A stretch of DNA of 64,000 nucleotides from Arbacia lixula (taxonomy: Eukaryota; Echinodermata; Echinoidea; Arbacioida; Arbaciidae): NCBI GenBank assembly GCA_963669155.1, contig OZ022587.1:729939-793938 (forward strand), in the 5' to 3' direction. Both the position numbers and the translations under genes were made by a program. Below the pieces are notes generated by a model. That model saw only the letters and a program-made list of their open reading frames with translations. It had not been told where the DNA came from and did no database searches. Positions 1 to 12,100 of the stretch are shown piece after piece (the stretch's first letter is position 1; each line of letters opens with the position of its first letter).

Positions 1-22
1 TCTCTTTTGTCAGCAGGTTGTC
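1..22 (-). CDS. Copy 1 juxtamembrane exon (partial)
   Basis: The sequence matches the complete 31-bp exon at 11885-11915. On the minus strand the acceptor TTTTGTAG precedes GACAACCTGC. The exon runs off the left edge of the window, so its donor cannot be seen. Confidence 0.6.
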
Positions 23-498
23 CTACAAAATGGGATAAAAAGAAAACAAAGTTTATCACGTTATATGCTCAACAGAATGACTTGATATTTGTTCGCTGCA
101 TTTTATTTTAGATCACCCAAATAAAACCAGTCAGTACGTGTAATGTGATAATTGGAAATTGTGCCTGGTTTAGTAAGATTATATGTGTTTCGTTGCTATA
201 TAAATTCAAGGTAAGCTCGGGAGACATGATTTTTCGTCGTATTTCAGTCTCTTATTCTATTCATTCTAAGCTTTCAACTAGCACTCATAACAGAAAAGGG
301 TAAAAATGTATAATAGGTAATACTGCACAGAGTCAAGGGAGCGAGAGTGTTTGTGATTATTTCGTTCCTTTTGGATTTCGTGGTGACAGACCGTACATTG
401 CAGTTGATGATATCTGTAGTTTATGTCCCAATGGGATTAGCAATTAGGAGGCTGACAGGAAATGTTGTGGAAATGTAAAAACAAGAGACCTGACAAAC

Positions 499-621
499 CT
501 TGCGTATTACGTCCCCTTCTCCACAAGACGAATAGTACCACATTGATGCAAACAGAGATGGTAAGAAGAACCGCCAGGACGGCCATGCCTGCTATAGCAC
601 CACTGCATGGCACAGCATCAC
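499..621 (-). CDS. Copy 1 transmembrane exon
   Basis: A 123-bp exon begins after a CGTACAG acceptor and ends in CGCAAG before a GTTTGTCA donor. It encodes GDAVPCSGAIAGM, then a hydrophobic segment containing LAVLLTISVCINVVLFVLW, then a basic stop-transfer RRGR. Boundaries and phase equal those of 12364-12486. Confidence 0.75.
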
Positions 622-782
622 CTGTACGTTTAATCAAATTATTGTTTAACTGAATTCATATAAATATTGATTAGATTATTTAACATTAGACAAATATTTA
701 ATATAAAATGACTTGTGCTTTGTATAAAATTAAGATTCAAGGAATTTTAAGACAAGGAAAAAGAAAAGACACTGTATCAGAA

Positions 783-795
783 CCCCCCCCCCCCC
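783..795. repeat. Poly-C tract in intron of copy 1
   Basis: A run of 13 C. The counterpart at 12649-12678 is expanded and interrupted (C-rich with ACCA), so the tract has changed length since the duplication. Confidence 0.9.
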
Positions 796-1064
796 TTCCC
801 AAATTACAACGGTGGGTCGTCCAAAACATATAGCCTTGAGACAAGAGACCGGTGCGCGCTACTGTGCGTTCAATGCCTGCGTTCAGTGGGGACAATGCTT
901 GCATCGCGCACTGACAGGGACTATACAATTATAAATTTATATGGTCACCACGTTTCAAAGTTTAACATAGATAGCTGTTCAATTTTCTTGGAAATGTTCG
1001 TCAAGCTATGACCGTGAGATTTCATACACGTTGTAAATCCGATTCCTTCCGCGTTTCATGATAT

Positions 1065-1140
1065 TTTTCAAATAATGATAATAATGTCAGTTCTTATAAA
1101 GCGCAATTTTACAGTTAAGTGTCAGTGCGCATGGGCTACA
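1065..1140 (-). repeat. Short interspersed element tail (GCGC/ATAAT type), copy 1
   Basis: Reads AATAATGATAATAATG then TCAGTTCTTATAAAGCGC. On the minus strand this resembles the common metazoan SINE or LINE 3' end GCGCTTTATAA followed by ATT repeats. It is shared with 12990-13080, so it predates the duplication. Confidence 0.5.
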
Positions 1141-1851
1141 CTTCTTTGAATAGAGCAATACAAACATCATAACAGTGCAAATTCAGTTGTTTGTGTACAC
1201 GTGCGAAGGCAGTAGGTCAAAGTACGGAGTTCAAACAAAAGAAGGGAGTTTCCGTTCTGAGATAACAACAGCCACGGAGCAAAGTTCACGTACGTCGAAG
1301 CCTTCAAAGGCTTAGTACATTGTATGAATATAATACTTTAATTCAATGCGGTTAAAATAACTTTAAGCTGTATTGCCCATGTAGCTTCCAGTATGTCTTC
1401 TACTGTGTGTGGATTTGTATAGTCACTGTGATTGTTGAGGAAACGAGTTTTGTACAAAGAACCCATGGAGAAAACCTTCATTTTGGGTCCACTAGACATG
1501 GGTTGTCTTAAAATGGCCGCTTTGGGAAAGTAGTGTTGACAAATTGTATGAATAACATTTGAATGGAACATTTTCTCACCTCACATTAGCTATCATACTA
1601 AATTGCGTAAAACTTACCAGGATGGGCTTTATGATGAATTTTACAACATTTTTGGCAAAAACTTTATTCAAAATTATTCGAACGATATCGACACAAATTG
1701 AAAGTCAATATATGTAACGATGCATAACAAGGCCTTGAAATTCATGCAGCCTTGATAAACTCGGGAACGAGACTTCCAAGTTATGGAAAATAATAGGAAT
1801 GTATATTTTGAAAAGATGTGTGAGTTTTTTCTGCTGAGATTGTAAACCTAC

Positions 1852-1893
1852 CAGTAGGACATGCGGTTGAACCTGGTCCACTTGTAAACAGTT
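1852..1893 (-). CDS. Copy 1 extracellular linker exon
   Basis: A 42-bp exon encodes (E)LFTSGPGSTACPT(G). The acceptor is AAGCAG and the donor GTAGGT. It is the counterpart of 14041-14082, with Ala to Cys as the visible residue change. It is spliced in frame to 499-621. Confidence 0.65.
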
Positions 1894-2937
1894 CTGCTTA
1901 GTATAAAGCATAAACATGTCGTAGTTAGCAATGCAAATTATATCTAAGTTTAGACAAAAGGAAGCCAACAGGAAGCTGATTACATAGTCATATATTTATT
2001 TATCAAATATCAAGTTACGTTCTCTGTATTTGTCAGTTTGAGTATTTGAATGTCTCTTCTGGATTATGAATACTTACATAATCATGAATGTGTCAAAATG
2101 AGCAGGGTGCACAGGGTAAAAGAAGGAAGTCTTAATGAAACAGAAGAATTATTATCGTCACCGCGGATGTTTTTAGTATTACACAGGAGGGTTAGAGGCT
2201 TTCTAAAAACTGTTATATTCCATTTTCAAATGAAAAGTTGTGTATCTTTACTATATTTGATATTCATATATATATGTGTTCGAGAATTACATTATAGCAT
2301 TGAAAAACATTTTTCTCCAATTTATAAATACATTGGGTTTCGGTTTTCAGAAAGGGTAAAATGGTAACAACAAAACTGAAAGGTGAGTGGGATATGCCAC
2401 ATACATAAATGCAAATCAAAATGCTTTCATATTGAGGTATGAGAACTATTCTCAGAGCAATTGGGGCTCTCTTTTACATCACTTTCGTTGCCGTTTAACA
2501 ATTTGCAAATTCTTGCAAAAAACAGCATACATCAGCTGTACACTTGCATATTATTGGCACGTCATTTTACACAAATTACTGGAAAAACACAGAAATATAT
2601 GCAGGTTGAAATGAAATGGATGAATCTGCACAAGAAATTAGAGAATCAAAGGGGGATACATGTACGCTAGACAAGAAATACAAAGCAGAGAAGAGTGACT
2701 GACACTGCGTACTAACGCTGACACTAGCAATGACACTGAGTACAAAGACCTGTAACTACAGACTATTTCAAAACCAAAGCATTATTTGTTCATGCTCCTA
2801 GATAAATATACATTTACTGATTAGGATTATAATGTGTCATTAGAAATTACTTAAATGCCATGGAATCCTTTTGTAGATTAATTATTACATGAACTAGATA
2901 AGTAAAAAATTTTATATCTTGAACTCATAAAGTAGAA

Positions 2938-3152
2938 ATGGCAAGCAATCCGAACACACCCAAGGGAAAGCAAACTGCACCAAAAGTCAATTTATGTGAA
3001 CGAACAGAAAGGGCGATGATCTGAACGTACCGAATGGCAAGCAATCTGAAACGCCCGAAGGGCAAGCGATCTCTAAACGCACCAAAGGACAAGTAATCCG
3101 AACGCGCCAAAAGGCAAAGCGATCCGAACGCATCAAAGGGCCAATTTGTCAA
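2938..3152. repeat. Minisatellite, copy 1
   Basis: Repeats of roughly 25-33 bp built on GCAATCTGAACGCACCAAAGG. The same family occupies 15425-15722 in the complete copy. It leaves open frames on the minus strand (SDCLSFGAF-like peptides) that only reflect the repeat. It sits at the edge of the missing ectodomain segment. Confidence 0.85.
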
Positions 3153-3359
3153 ATTTGATATGTTCGCGTTACATAATTTTACTGTATAACCTCATATACC
3201 GGCAATATTGAAATATCACTGCCCTCTGAATTTCCACAAATCCCGTGTTCTGCCAGGATCAGTTGAGTAATAATCAACAAACTGATAAAATTTCTGCATC
3301 TGTTTCACACACTTCCACACCTACAATCTCAATGAAGTAAATGATATTGACATAATACA
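3153..3359. other. Unmatched junction segment
   Basis: This short stretch lies between the minisatellite and the point where homology to 22740 resumes. I see no gene and no clear counterpart in the complete copy; it marks the region of the deletion junction. Confidence 0.4.
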
Positions 3360-5430
3360 GTAGGGTATAAAATAATAATCACAATGCCAACAAATGTATG
3401 ATACATGCGTATGACACCATTGTTTCTTGAATAAGTAATTGCAAAATGTATTTGGCTTATTCTGGTTAGTGATTTAGAGATATTGGTTTCTGTTGGTTAT
3501 TTGTTGATTGCTTGTTTGAGCGCCATAGAGTAAAGCCCCGGAGACTCACAGGCTGTAAACATTGTATATTAATACAAAAGGATTTCACGAAAAATGTCAA
3601 TTGTCAATAGTGACATTTAATAACTTCGTTATGCCTATATCAAATGTTGGTACTGTTATATTGTTCGAGACTGTTTTTGTGCATCTTCATAAATGACATG
3701 TTTATCTATTAATACGCATAGTACAAATAACAACTTAATAATCAGGAAGGGCATTTTTTATTTCTTTATTTATATTCAACATAGTGCTACTGACCTTTAC
3801 GTGTTTAAGTAGATATTATTCATATTGTACTGAAAGTAAATACTGACATTACGTTAGTATATAGCGTGTATTGGATTAATAACTACAGCAATTCGAATCC
3901 AGGCGATATATTGCCTTCACACCAATGTCAACCTCATCTGGTGTGAATTGAAGATATTATATGCTCAAAAAAGTGTACGTTTGGTTATATTTGAACAATT
4001 GAATTCCTACTTGGCAAAAATGGCAAAAATATCAATTTTCACATTTTTGTTTGCAACATTAATTTACCTTTCATCTCAGGGGAATTCGACTTGTATATCA
4101 TCAGTCTCCATGCAGTAATTCATTTGTGTACCAGGTTTTTTTTTAAACAAAATTTAAAGTCATAGAGACAAATTATTGACATTGTTCAGAAACCATTGAA
4201 TCTTGGCCTCCCGTAGATTTTAACTCAATCGGTATCAGCCTACCTAGCTCAATTGATCCATCTCTGCAGTGCATTCCGTTTTCTAGTAATTTTGAATAAT
4301 CCCTTTTCAGTGACTTTTGCGTTCTAACGTATTTGACATATAATCTAACAAGACTATATCCGTGTAGTTATCAAGTTTAATTGAAATTTGATCAATAAAC
4401 AACTAAATGGCGACCTCTGACATCTAAGAAATGTTAACTCTAATCTATCTAGACTATGTCCGTATATTTATTCATCCACTGTTTAATCATTATGACGTGA
4501 TCTCTCGATATCTACCCGATAGTTCAGCCAAGACGTACCTTGACCGGGCGTGAGGTATATATACAATGTGCATGATATATGATGGTCAGGAAAAGGCATA
4601 CGTCTAGATCACTTTCACTGATTATCAATTGAATGGGCACTACCTTCCGATTACCCAAATGCATACTTTATTATATATTGTGACAAATACCGTTAATTGG
4701 AAGCAGTGAATCTATTCATGTGTTAAAAAAACGCTTATAATAAAAAATTATGTGGTTATTTATCATTTTAAGTAATTTTCATCAGGGACAAAGAAGCACT
4801 GTAACATTCACATACATGGTACAGGTGAAGCAAGTCAGTATTCATTCCAAGACCATTAAATGATCTTTTATAATACGAGTAGTTCAAATGTTGAGAGGAA
4901 TTTTTTAATCCTTAATTTTCTAAATTTATGAACAGATTACATGCGAGCTCACATATGATTCATAGAAGAATACATAAAACCTTGGGTTCATAATCAGTAA
5001 TACCTTGATTAGGTTCGTTATTCTGAAGGGTCGTTGTTATTTCGAAGTTTCCATATGATGAAGTTTCTAAGACTCCGATGTTTCATCGTTCGTAAGGTTT
5101 GTTGCTCCTACGGTCCGTTGTTCCGAAGGTTCAATTATCCGACAATGAGGTGGGATTCGCTAGTGTGAAATTATAGTGTTCATTCATAAAAAATTGAAAC
5201 AGGGTAAGTTAATCCCAAAATCTTAGCTTCTTATAAAAACTAAACTTCGTTTATCCGTTTCTTCTTTTAAACTCTTTATACGACAGTGAGTGTATTTTTT
5301 GTGGCCCTAGTGATATTTACCATTTCCACAGGAAAGTATGCAGTCTGGTAAAAACACGAGTTAATGGTGTTTTATTTTTTGAATATAATCGAGCCCTCTT
5401 TTTTGTATTGATAAACAGTTAAAATAAGAA
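3360..5430. repeat. Segmental duplication, unit B: distal 5' flank (partner 22740-24330)
   Basis: Collinear with 22740-24330, the distal 5' flank of the complete gene. Shared landmarks are TGCTTGTTTGAGCGCCA (3508 and 22898), the text around CAATAACTCCGTTATG, and TAATCGAGCCCT (5387 and 24268). It contains TTCCGAAGGTTC motifs near 4990-5140. No coding exon was found in it. Confidence 0.8.
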
Positions 5431-6050
5431 ATAGTACCCCTTTCGTGATCCTTTGGATTTGAGGATCCCTCATAGAACTACGTTTGTCTTCATTAAAGAC
5501 AGCCCGTCCCTTTTTCAGATCACCACAAAACCATCGAAACATTGGCAGACTATATGGAGAAGTGTTAGCAAGCTGTATATTCATAATTTGAAACTGATAC
5601 GTAGTGTAAAATTCAAATAATGCACGTAAACATCGTCTGATTATTAGTCTTTACCTTAGGCTCTTAGCAGTTTGTGTTGAGATATCTGATTTATTGATTA
5701 ATCTGTTTATTAAATTATAAAACGCATTACGAAAAAAAATGTTCTATATAAGGAATCATCTCCAAACTTTGGTAATTACTCATAAAATTAGGATTTTACA
5801 CACGCATAATAAACACATAGATACTGTAATGAAGACTAATACTTTTTTCGTAGTACGAAAAAATTCGGTTTGAAATTTAACGGCTGAAACTTTTTACATA
5901 TACAGAAAGCTTCAACATGCTATATTCTTAAAAATGGCCTTCAATCACACTTTCTTCAATTTACGGTCGTGATAGACGATTTCAAATTTTAAGCTTGCAA
6001 AATTGACGAACAATCTTTAAGTACGCCATATTCTTTACATTGAGATTAGC
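5431..6050. other. Intergenic spacer
   Basis: Lies between the end of the preserved 5' flank of copy 1 and the stop codon of the complete receptor gene. It should hold the latter's 3' UTR. ATTAAA- and AATAAA-like hexamers are frequent in such AT-rich DNA, so I do not assign a polyA site. Confidence 0.5.
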
Positions 6051-6104
6051 TTAGTTTGTTGATTCGTAGAGTCCTCCGTCCAGCTTGGCTAGCTCCAAGT
6101 ACAC
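6051..6104 (-). CDS. RTK exon 17: C-terminal tail and stop
   Basis: After acceptor TTCTGCTTACAG the exon reads VYLELAKLDGGLYESTN and TAA (18 codons). Two tyrosines lie in YLEL and YEST contexts, possible docking sites if phosphorylated by another kinase (inference). It joins in phase 0 to GACCAT at 6683. Confidence 0.8.
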   Translation of the reverse strand: MYLELAKLDGGLYESTN

Positions 6105-9100
6105 CTGTAAGCAGAAAATAGAACAAGTATAGACACATTAGTCAAGGATAATGCATGACATATCACTGTCATCCAAATATGTTAAATAAACTATCCATCC
6201 ATTACAGCGCGCAAATACACATGCACCTACTTATATACAAAAACGTGCACAAAGGTGTTAAACAAAACATTTGACATTTGGGGGGAGAATAACATAAAAG
6301 TTAGATTTGATAAGGTTCAAAATGTAACTCTTGTAGAGAGAAGGTTTCGTGACATGTCATCGATTTGCATTTTCGTATTGAATATTCAAATAGATTTATG
6401 TTTTGACAAATAGTATTCCAATATAATTGGTATATGTATAATAATACAACAGTGCACTTCTTGCATAACACATGTCAATCTACTGGGTATTTTCTGCAAG
6501 AAACATAATGATTATGCTTGACATTCTGTGGGCAGTAATTGATCGCAAAAGAATTTGGGGGTTTTCTTAGAGTTTTTGTTAGTCGAATTATGTTATTGTG
6601 ACGTCCTAATCCGGTATCATGTATTTCTGTCTCATGTGTTATCATACTCGATTGTGAATGAAACTATTTGTCTGTGGCTCACATGGTCTTTCTCCATTAA
6701 GTGTTCCAGTTTCTTCAGGATTTGCTGGAAGCTCAATCGGTTCTGAGGATCCTTCTCCCAGCATGCATTCATGACGGCGTACCTGTGGGGGAAAGGTGGC
6801 AGTGGCGGAATTGGACCTATTGAATGGGAAGCACTGCATCCCTATCCGTCCTAATAATAACATTTACAGGGACATCGATTAGTCATCCAATGGAGTTCTA
6901 TGTGTCGTATCAGTAGTATCACCAAAGGCATATGTGCATATAATTAAACAAACCGTGAAACATTTCTCATACTTTTCCTTTCGCTATTTAAAGTTCATAT
7001 TCCATTGAACACCTTTTCAAAGCATGTCCATGTTTATACTTTCCACATTTTTACATTTTGTTTTCGTTGGCGGATTATCACTTTTTTAACATACCTAAAT
7101 AATAGTAGACGAACTGATTTGAAAAAAATATCAATATAGGCCTACTATCCAAGAGGCTGTATTAATGCACTTATATTGAACATACACTCAAAATATATCA
7201 TTGTTCAACTTTGGTATCTTGATATTTCGAGAATTCTAGTTATTTTCTTGACTCACAGTTCCTGGCCACAGTGTTGTGGGCGTGACATTTTGTAACCCTG
7301 CGTGACCTCACGTTGAACTATGTCAAAGGTCATCTTTGGATACGGTCTGGCGCCTGTCGGGTGACGCAATAAAATCATGATGTTAACTTGCTATTTATAG
7401 GTTTCATATATCCCATGGTCACTTTTGGACCAATTTAGAAACTTATAATGATAGGTCATGTAATCTTAATTATCGTGACACATATTTAGTCTCTTATTTT
7501 ATAACGAATTAAAGAAAAAATAGGTGGTGTTTAGACAAGCACAAACTGAACCTTGTTGACATTTAGGACTCTGATCAAAATTGTATGTGCATTAATAAGG
7601 GCATGTAAATAAAGTGATGACTTGCAAGAGTTTGATATTGTTTTCAAACAACGTCCGTTGATTCCCAAATGAAAATAATGTGAAAAAGCTTTACCCAATG
7701 TCACGATCTCCCACAGAACGATACCATACGACCAGATATCGCCCTTAACTGAGCATGCGCTGTTCTTCATTGTTTCGGGGGAGGACCATCGAGTTGGTTT
7801 CTGGTTAGAAATTTATAATACAACAAGAAACAAATATACTTCCGCGGTACTCGAACATAATTTGAATAAATCGCAATTAGAATGACCAAGCACCAACGTG
7901 AAATTTTCCTATTACAATTTACGTCAAAGATGCTCTGTCATTGATCTGTGAAGCAGTGTCCGTCATGTTTATACTATTTTGTAATACCATCGAGGTTACA
8001 TGGGTAGTGATATGGCCGTCTGCAGCCGTAGAGGGCACACGTTAATCTTTCTTCCTGCAACGTAGTCTATGCTTTGTGTTCAGTAAAGCGATTATAGAAA
8101 TGGGGATTCCCCCTTCTGCTAAGTATTGCATCCAAAAATTAACCCTAAATAAGAATAAGTAAACATTATACATTCATTTGCCCTACATTTGATTCTAAGT
8201 TATATTTACTAATGTATCCATTGACTTCCTACAGCACAATAACAAAAAGTGTGCCTCGCGGCAAAGGATGTGCTACTTGTCTCAGTATAATAACTAAGAA
8301 TCAGGAAGGTTCTAAGTGCTTACAATGTTTATGCCATAGACAGAAGCCACGCCGTAGTCCGAAATCTTGCACTGCTTGTTCTCAGTCATCAGCACGTTAT
8401 GTGCGCATAGTGTACCATGTATGATCTAAACAAATAATATCAATTCATTATCAAAATATAGCATGTCATAATAATGAAACCTGAAATGAGAGATATCCTT
8501 ACACAACAAACATGAAGAAAAATCACCAAAGAATAAATTGTTGGGTACGGAAGGGTGTAATATGGATAAATGATGACAAGTGTTGTATACGATTCTAAAG
8601 TAAATATTTAGGCAAATTATAAACATTCTTGCTCCGTTGTCCATGTTCACCAAAATAAGTGGCATTAAATACAATACATTCCTCGTCAAAACAGATAATT
8701 CTTCAAACTGTAGACAAATCTTACAGTAATTTTCATTGGAATTTATAAAACACATACTCACACATGAATGCAAATACAGAATGAAAAACGAACAGTTATT
8801 CATTGGAAAGAAATGTTATATTCACTATTGGGGTTGATTTTGTATAAATGTGTATAGAGAAAGAGACTTAAAGAGGTTGCGCTGGCGATAAGCACATTCA
8901 GCAAATAACAAAATCTAATTAAAGGCCTATGAGTGGTATTACAAGTGAGATATTATTTTCTGGCCTGAAAATGGAAGTAGGCTTATTGACCTTTCTAGAA
9001 GCCAAGAAGTCCATGCCTTTCGCGACCTGCCAGGCTAACTTGAGCAAGTTGGATTCTTCAAGATTCACTCTGGTAGATTTGAGGTTGCTGTAGGTGGGTG

Positions 9101-12100
9101 CAGATTGTCCCCCACTGGTCTGGAGATGGGTGAGGAGAGACCCCCCTGGTATCAACTCATACAGGAGGCTGGCTGCAAGTAATACGAAGTAACAGAGAAA
9201 CCACGTATAACCACATCATGGGACCAGATGCCATTAACAAAAATTAATATCCCATTACTATTCTTTTATATATACGTTGTTACCCATTAGCTTGATAATC
9301 TTTGTCACCACTGCCACTCCCAATCTCCTACTATCCCCACATCTACCACGATCATAAACTACCACTGCCACTGCATTGCAACTACCCCAACACAACCACT
9401 TCTACCATTGCATCACCACCTGAATCACCATTTCTCCCTCCATTCTAACTACCACACTATCGCCCCCACATCTACCACTACCAGCTTTACCAAAATGAAC
9501 ACCACCACCACCACCACTTGAACGACTAATACAGCATTTTCGTCAAAAGGCAATTAAAACCCTTCACCATTGGTATCGAGCACCGCATCCATTTGCATAT
9601 CTTTTCATTTTTATCAAAATATTGGCTCTCATAATATCAGATTCGACCTTACATAACATATATTACGTACAAAGTAAAATAAGTAAATATGTACCCTTTG
9701 CTACGCAGTACCCGATGCATGTGACAACACGGGGATGATTTGGGAGCTTTGACAGGATCTTCGATGATTGGTCAATGTTGATTGACTTGGTCACGTGATC
9801 TTTAATAAGAAAAGAAACACAAAAACTGTTAGAAGCTGAACCAATTTCTTCTTTCACAATGATACAATTGTATATCAACAAACCTACATACGTTAAAACA
9901 CAAATACATTAAAGTTCAATCGTTATTACTTCATCAAATGTTCCAGTAAATCTATTACTACAATTAATTTAAAGGCATGCATTGGCTTAATCAGCCTATG
10001 CCATCTCGGGTTCTATGAACGTAGCACCTCCAGACCTGTCTATCCACCATGGCTGTCCTCAGCTCACTAACGCTATCAAGGCCATGCAGTTGTCATTCCG
10101 TACTAACCTAATGTAAGAGGCCCGACTTCTCCATCTTCTTGCAGCATCCAGCGTGTTAAGAGATTAGTAGATAGTTCAGGGTGTCGCACAAAGTGTCCCC
10201 CCGCTACTTTCATCCCCTCTCATACAGTCTGATGTTTACATACGAACCCGGCACGCTTCTAATAGCCACAGGCAGCTGCCCCTGCTTTGAGCGGAGGGCT
10301 CCCGTCCACATCAACCCGAAGTCCCCGCGTCCGATGGAGCCGAGGCGCGAGAAGAACGAAACATCTTCCGCAGCTGGTGAGACTTCGCTCTGCTTTGCCA
10401 GATTCAGTGACGTGTATGCTGCTGCTGAATAGGGTGAATTCAGTGCGATATAACAGCTCTAGATCAACAATGCTTTTAATCACACATATGAGAAGGTTGT
10501 CATGTCACGAAAGCAAAGCATTTAGTTAGCATTTGTTTTTCTTCTATTTCACGCATATTTCGTTAAAAATAACCAAAACATAATTTATCGCAGATATTCT
10601 TAGGCCATATATCAGTGTACACTCATTTAAATTATATCACATGTTCTAGGGAATTTTCCTTTTTGAGTTCGATATCGCATAACTACATAATGTTCTTTCC
10701 CGAAAGATATGATTATGATTGCTGTGTGGGACAAAACGATGATATGATAATGATGTGGTGCTTGTAAATGTTCCTTTTCATTATGATCATTATCACTTTC
10801 TTTGTTATTAATCGAAGTATAAAGAGAAATACCATACATTTGTATTTCTGTGTTATGGAGTTGCTACGTGAGCAAAAGACCGACGGACCATTTGAGAAAG
10901 CATGAAACTATTATATCTCCATGTAGATCATGTCCCTCCTATCCCGCCTAGGCCTACCCCATCTCGCCTAGCCCCACCCCTGCGTTCTTTCGAGATTTCG
11001 GCGGAATTAACCTCGGTAATATTTAAATCCAAGAACGGATATTTATTAATTTGTGACACGTGACGTGCAACCTAACATCACAACAAATTTCAACCTCAAC
11101 AGAAGAGAATTGAAGATAATGAAGACAATGAAGCTGAGTAGAGAGAGACCAGACCAATGATCAAAAAGTAGAGGACACATGGAGATAGGATGAGAGAAAT
11201 GTAGGCGGAAAGAGAATAGACGGTGGCATAAGTCTTCAATGGTGGCGTTTGCCTATGAAGGTCTTTAAGTTCCATGTTGAAGGCTGTTTAACTATTCTTG
11301 ACTCATAATACGTTTTTCACAGAAAAAAGAGCATCACGGTCATTTTAACCCCTTGTGCGCAAAGAAAACTTCTGCTTTGTGGATTTTATTATGGGGAAAT
11401 GTATTAGTGCCGGATAAAGATTACTGAGCAAGAACACAAAACATGTATTTGACATCGGGATATAAATAGCCTCTCACCATTTCCCGTACTTTGAATCATC
11501 TCAAAGGCTTGAGTGTCATTTCCCTCCTGCGCCTTGTCTCGTCCTCTGCAATGAATTGTTGACATAGAAAACGATTCCATATTTACGTAGATATGGATCA
11601 TTACAAGGAACTAAAGGCAGTGCAGATAGTATACACGAACACAAATGACACCTCGTTGAACCAGGAAGTCTCTTGTTATAAACAAGCATACTCCTCGTAG
11701 AGTCTGCTCTTGAAATACGAACAGAAATGTATGGACATGCATAAAAAAAAATCACTGGTATGCTAGCGTGGTTGTATAGCATTATTCAGTCAAAATGTGG
11801 CTGTACTTGTCGTGTTAGTTCAGGCCAAACGAAATTTCTGAATTAGGTTTCTTTAGAGGTCTAAATATTACTCATTGTATTTACCTGATCTTCTCTCTTT
11901 TGTCAGCAGGTTGTCCTACAAAATGGGATAAAAAGAAAACAAAGTTTATCATGTTATATGTTCAAGAGAATGACTTGATATTTGTTCACTGCATTCTATT
12001 TTAGATCACCCAAATAAAACCAGTCAGTACGTGTAATGTGATAATTGGAAATTGTGCCTGGTTTAGTAAGATTATTTGTGTTTCGTTGTTATATACATTC

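Larger units (their letters stand above)
1..1893 (-). pseudogene. Copy 1 of Ig-receptor kinase gene, ectodomain exons missing (partial)
   Basis: This is the second, left-hand paralogue of the receptor gene at 6051-20943. Three exons are visible, with splice sites at the same places as in the complete copy: a linker exon (1852-1893), the transmembrane exon (499-621) and the start of a juxtamembrane exon (1-22, cut by the window edge). The TM exon differs from the complete copy at only two of about 41 residues. No counterparts of the signal-peptide exon, the three Ig exons or the 27-bp linker exon are found between 1893 and the preserved upstream flank at 3360-5430. Kinase exons, if present, lie left of the window. 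It could be a decaying paralogue or a gene that uses another first exon; I call it a pseudogene because no start or signal peptide is visible. Confidence 0.6.
1..2937. repeat. Segmental duplication, unit A (partner 11893-15152)
   Basis: Introns and exons are collinear with 11893-15152 on the same strand. Matching landmarks are TCAGCAGGTTGTCCTAC (11 and 11904), the TM exon (499 and 12364), the C-rich tract (783 and 12649), the GCGC tail element (1076 and 12995) and CTTGAACTCATAAA (near 2919 and 15134). Small indels separate the copies. Confidence 0.85.

Noticed and set aside
2050..2367. 105-codon plus-strand frame in the intron of copy 1
   Set aside because: The duplicated region at 14230-14480 does not keep the frame, and no domain is visible.
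2938..3152. CRISPR-like array
   Set aside because: Repeats are adjacent, variable units without unique spacers; it is a minisatellite in an animal intron.
8426..8803. 125-codon minus frame next to kinase exon 13
   Set aside because: It lies in the intron, begins after the exon 13 acceptor and shows no kinase or other motif.
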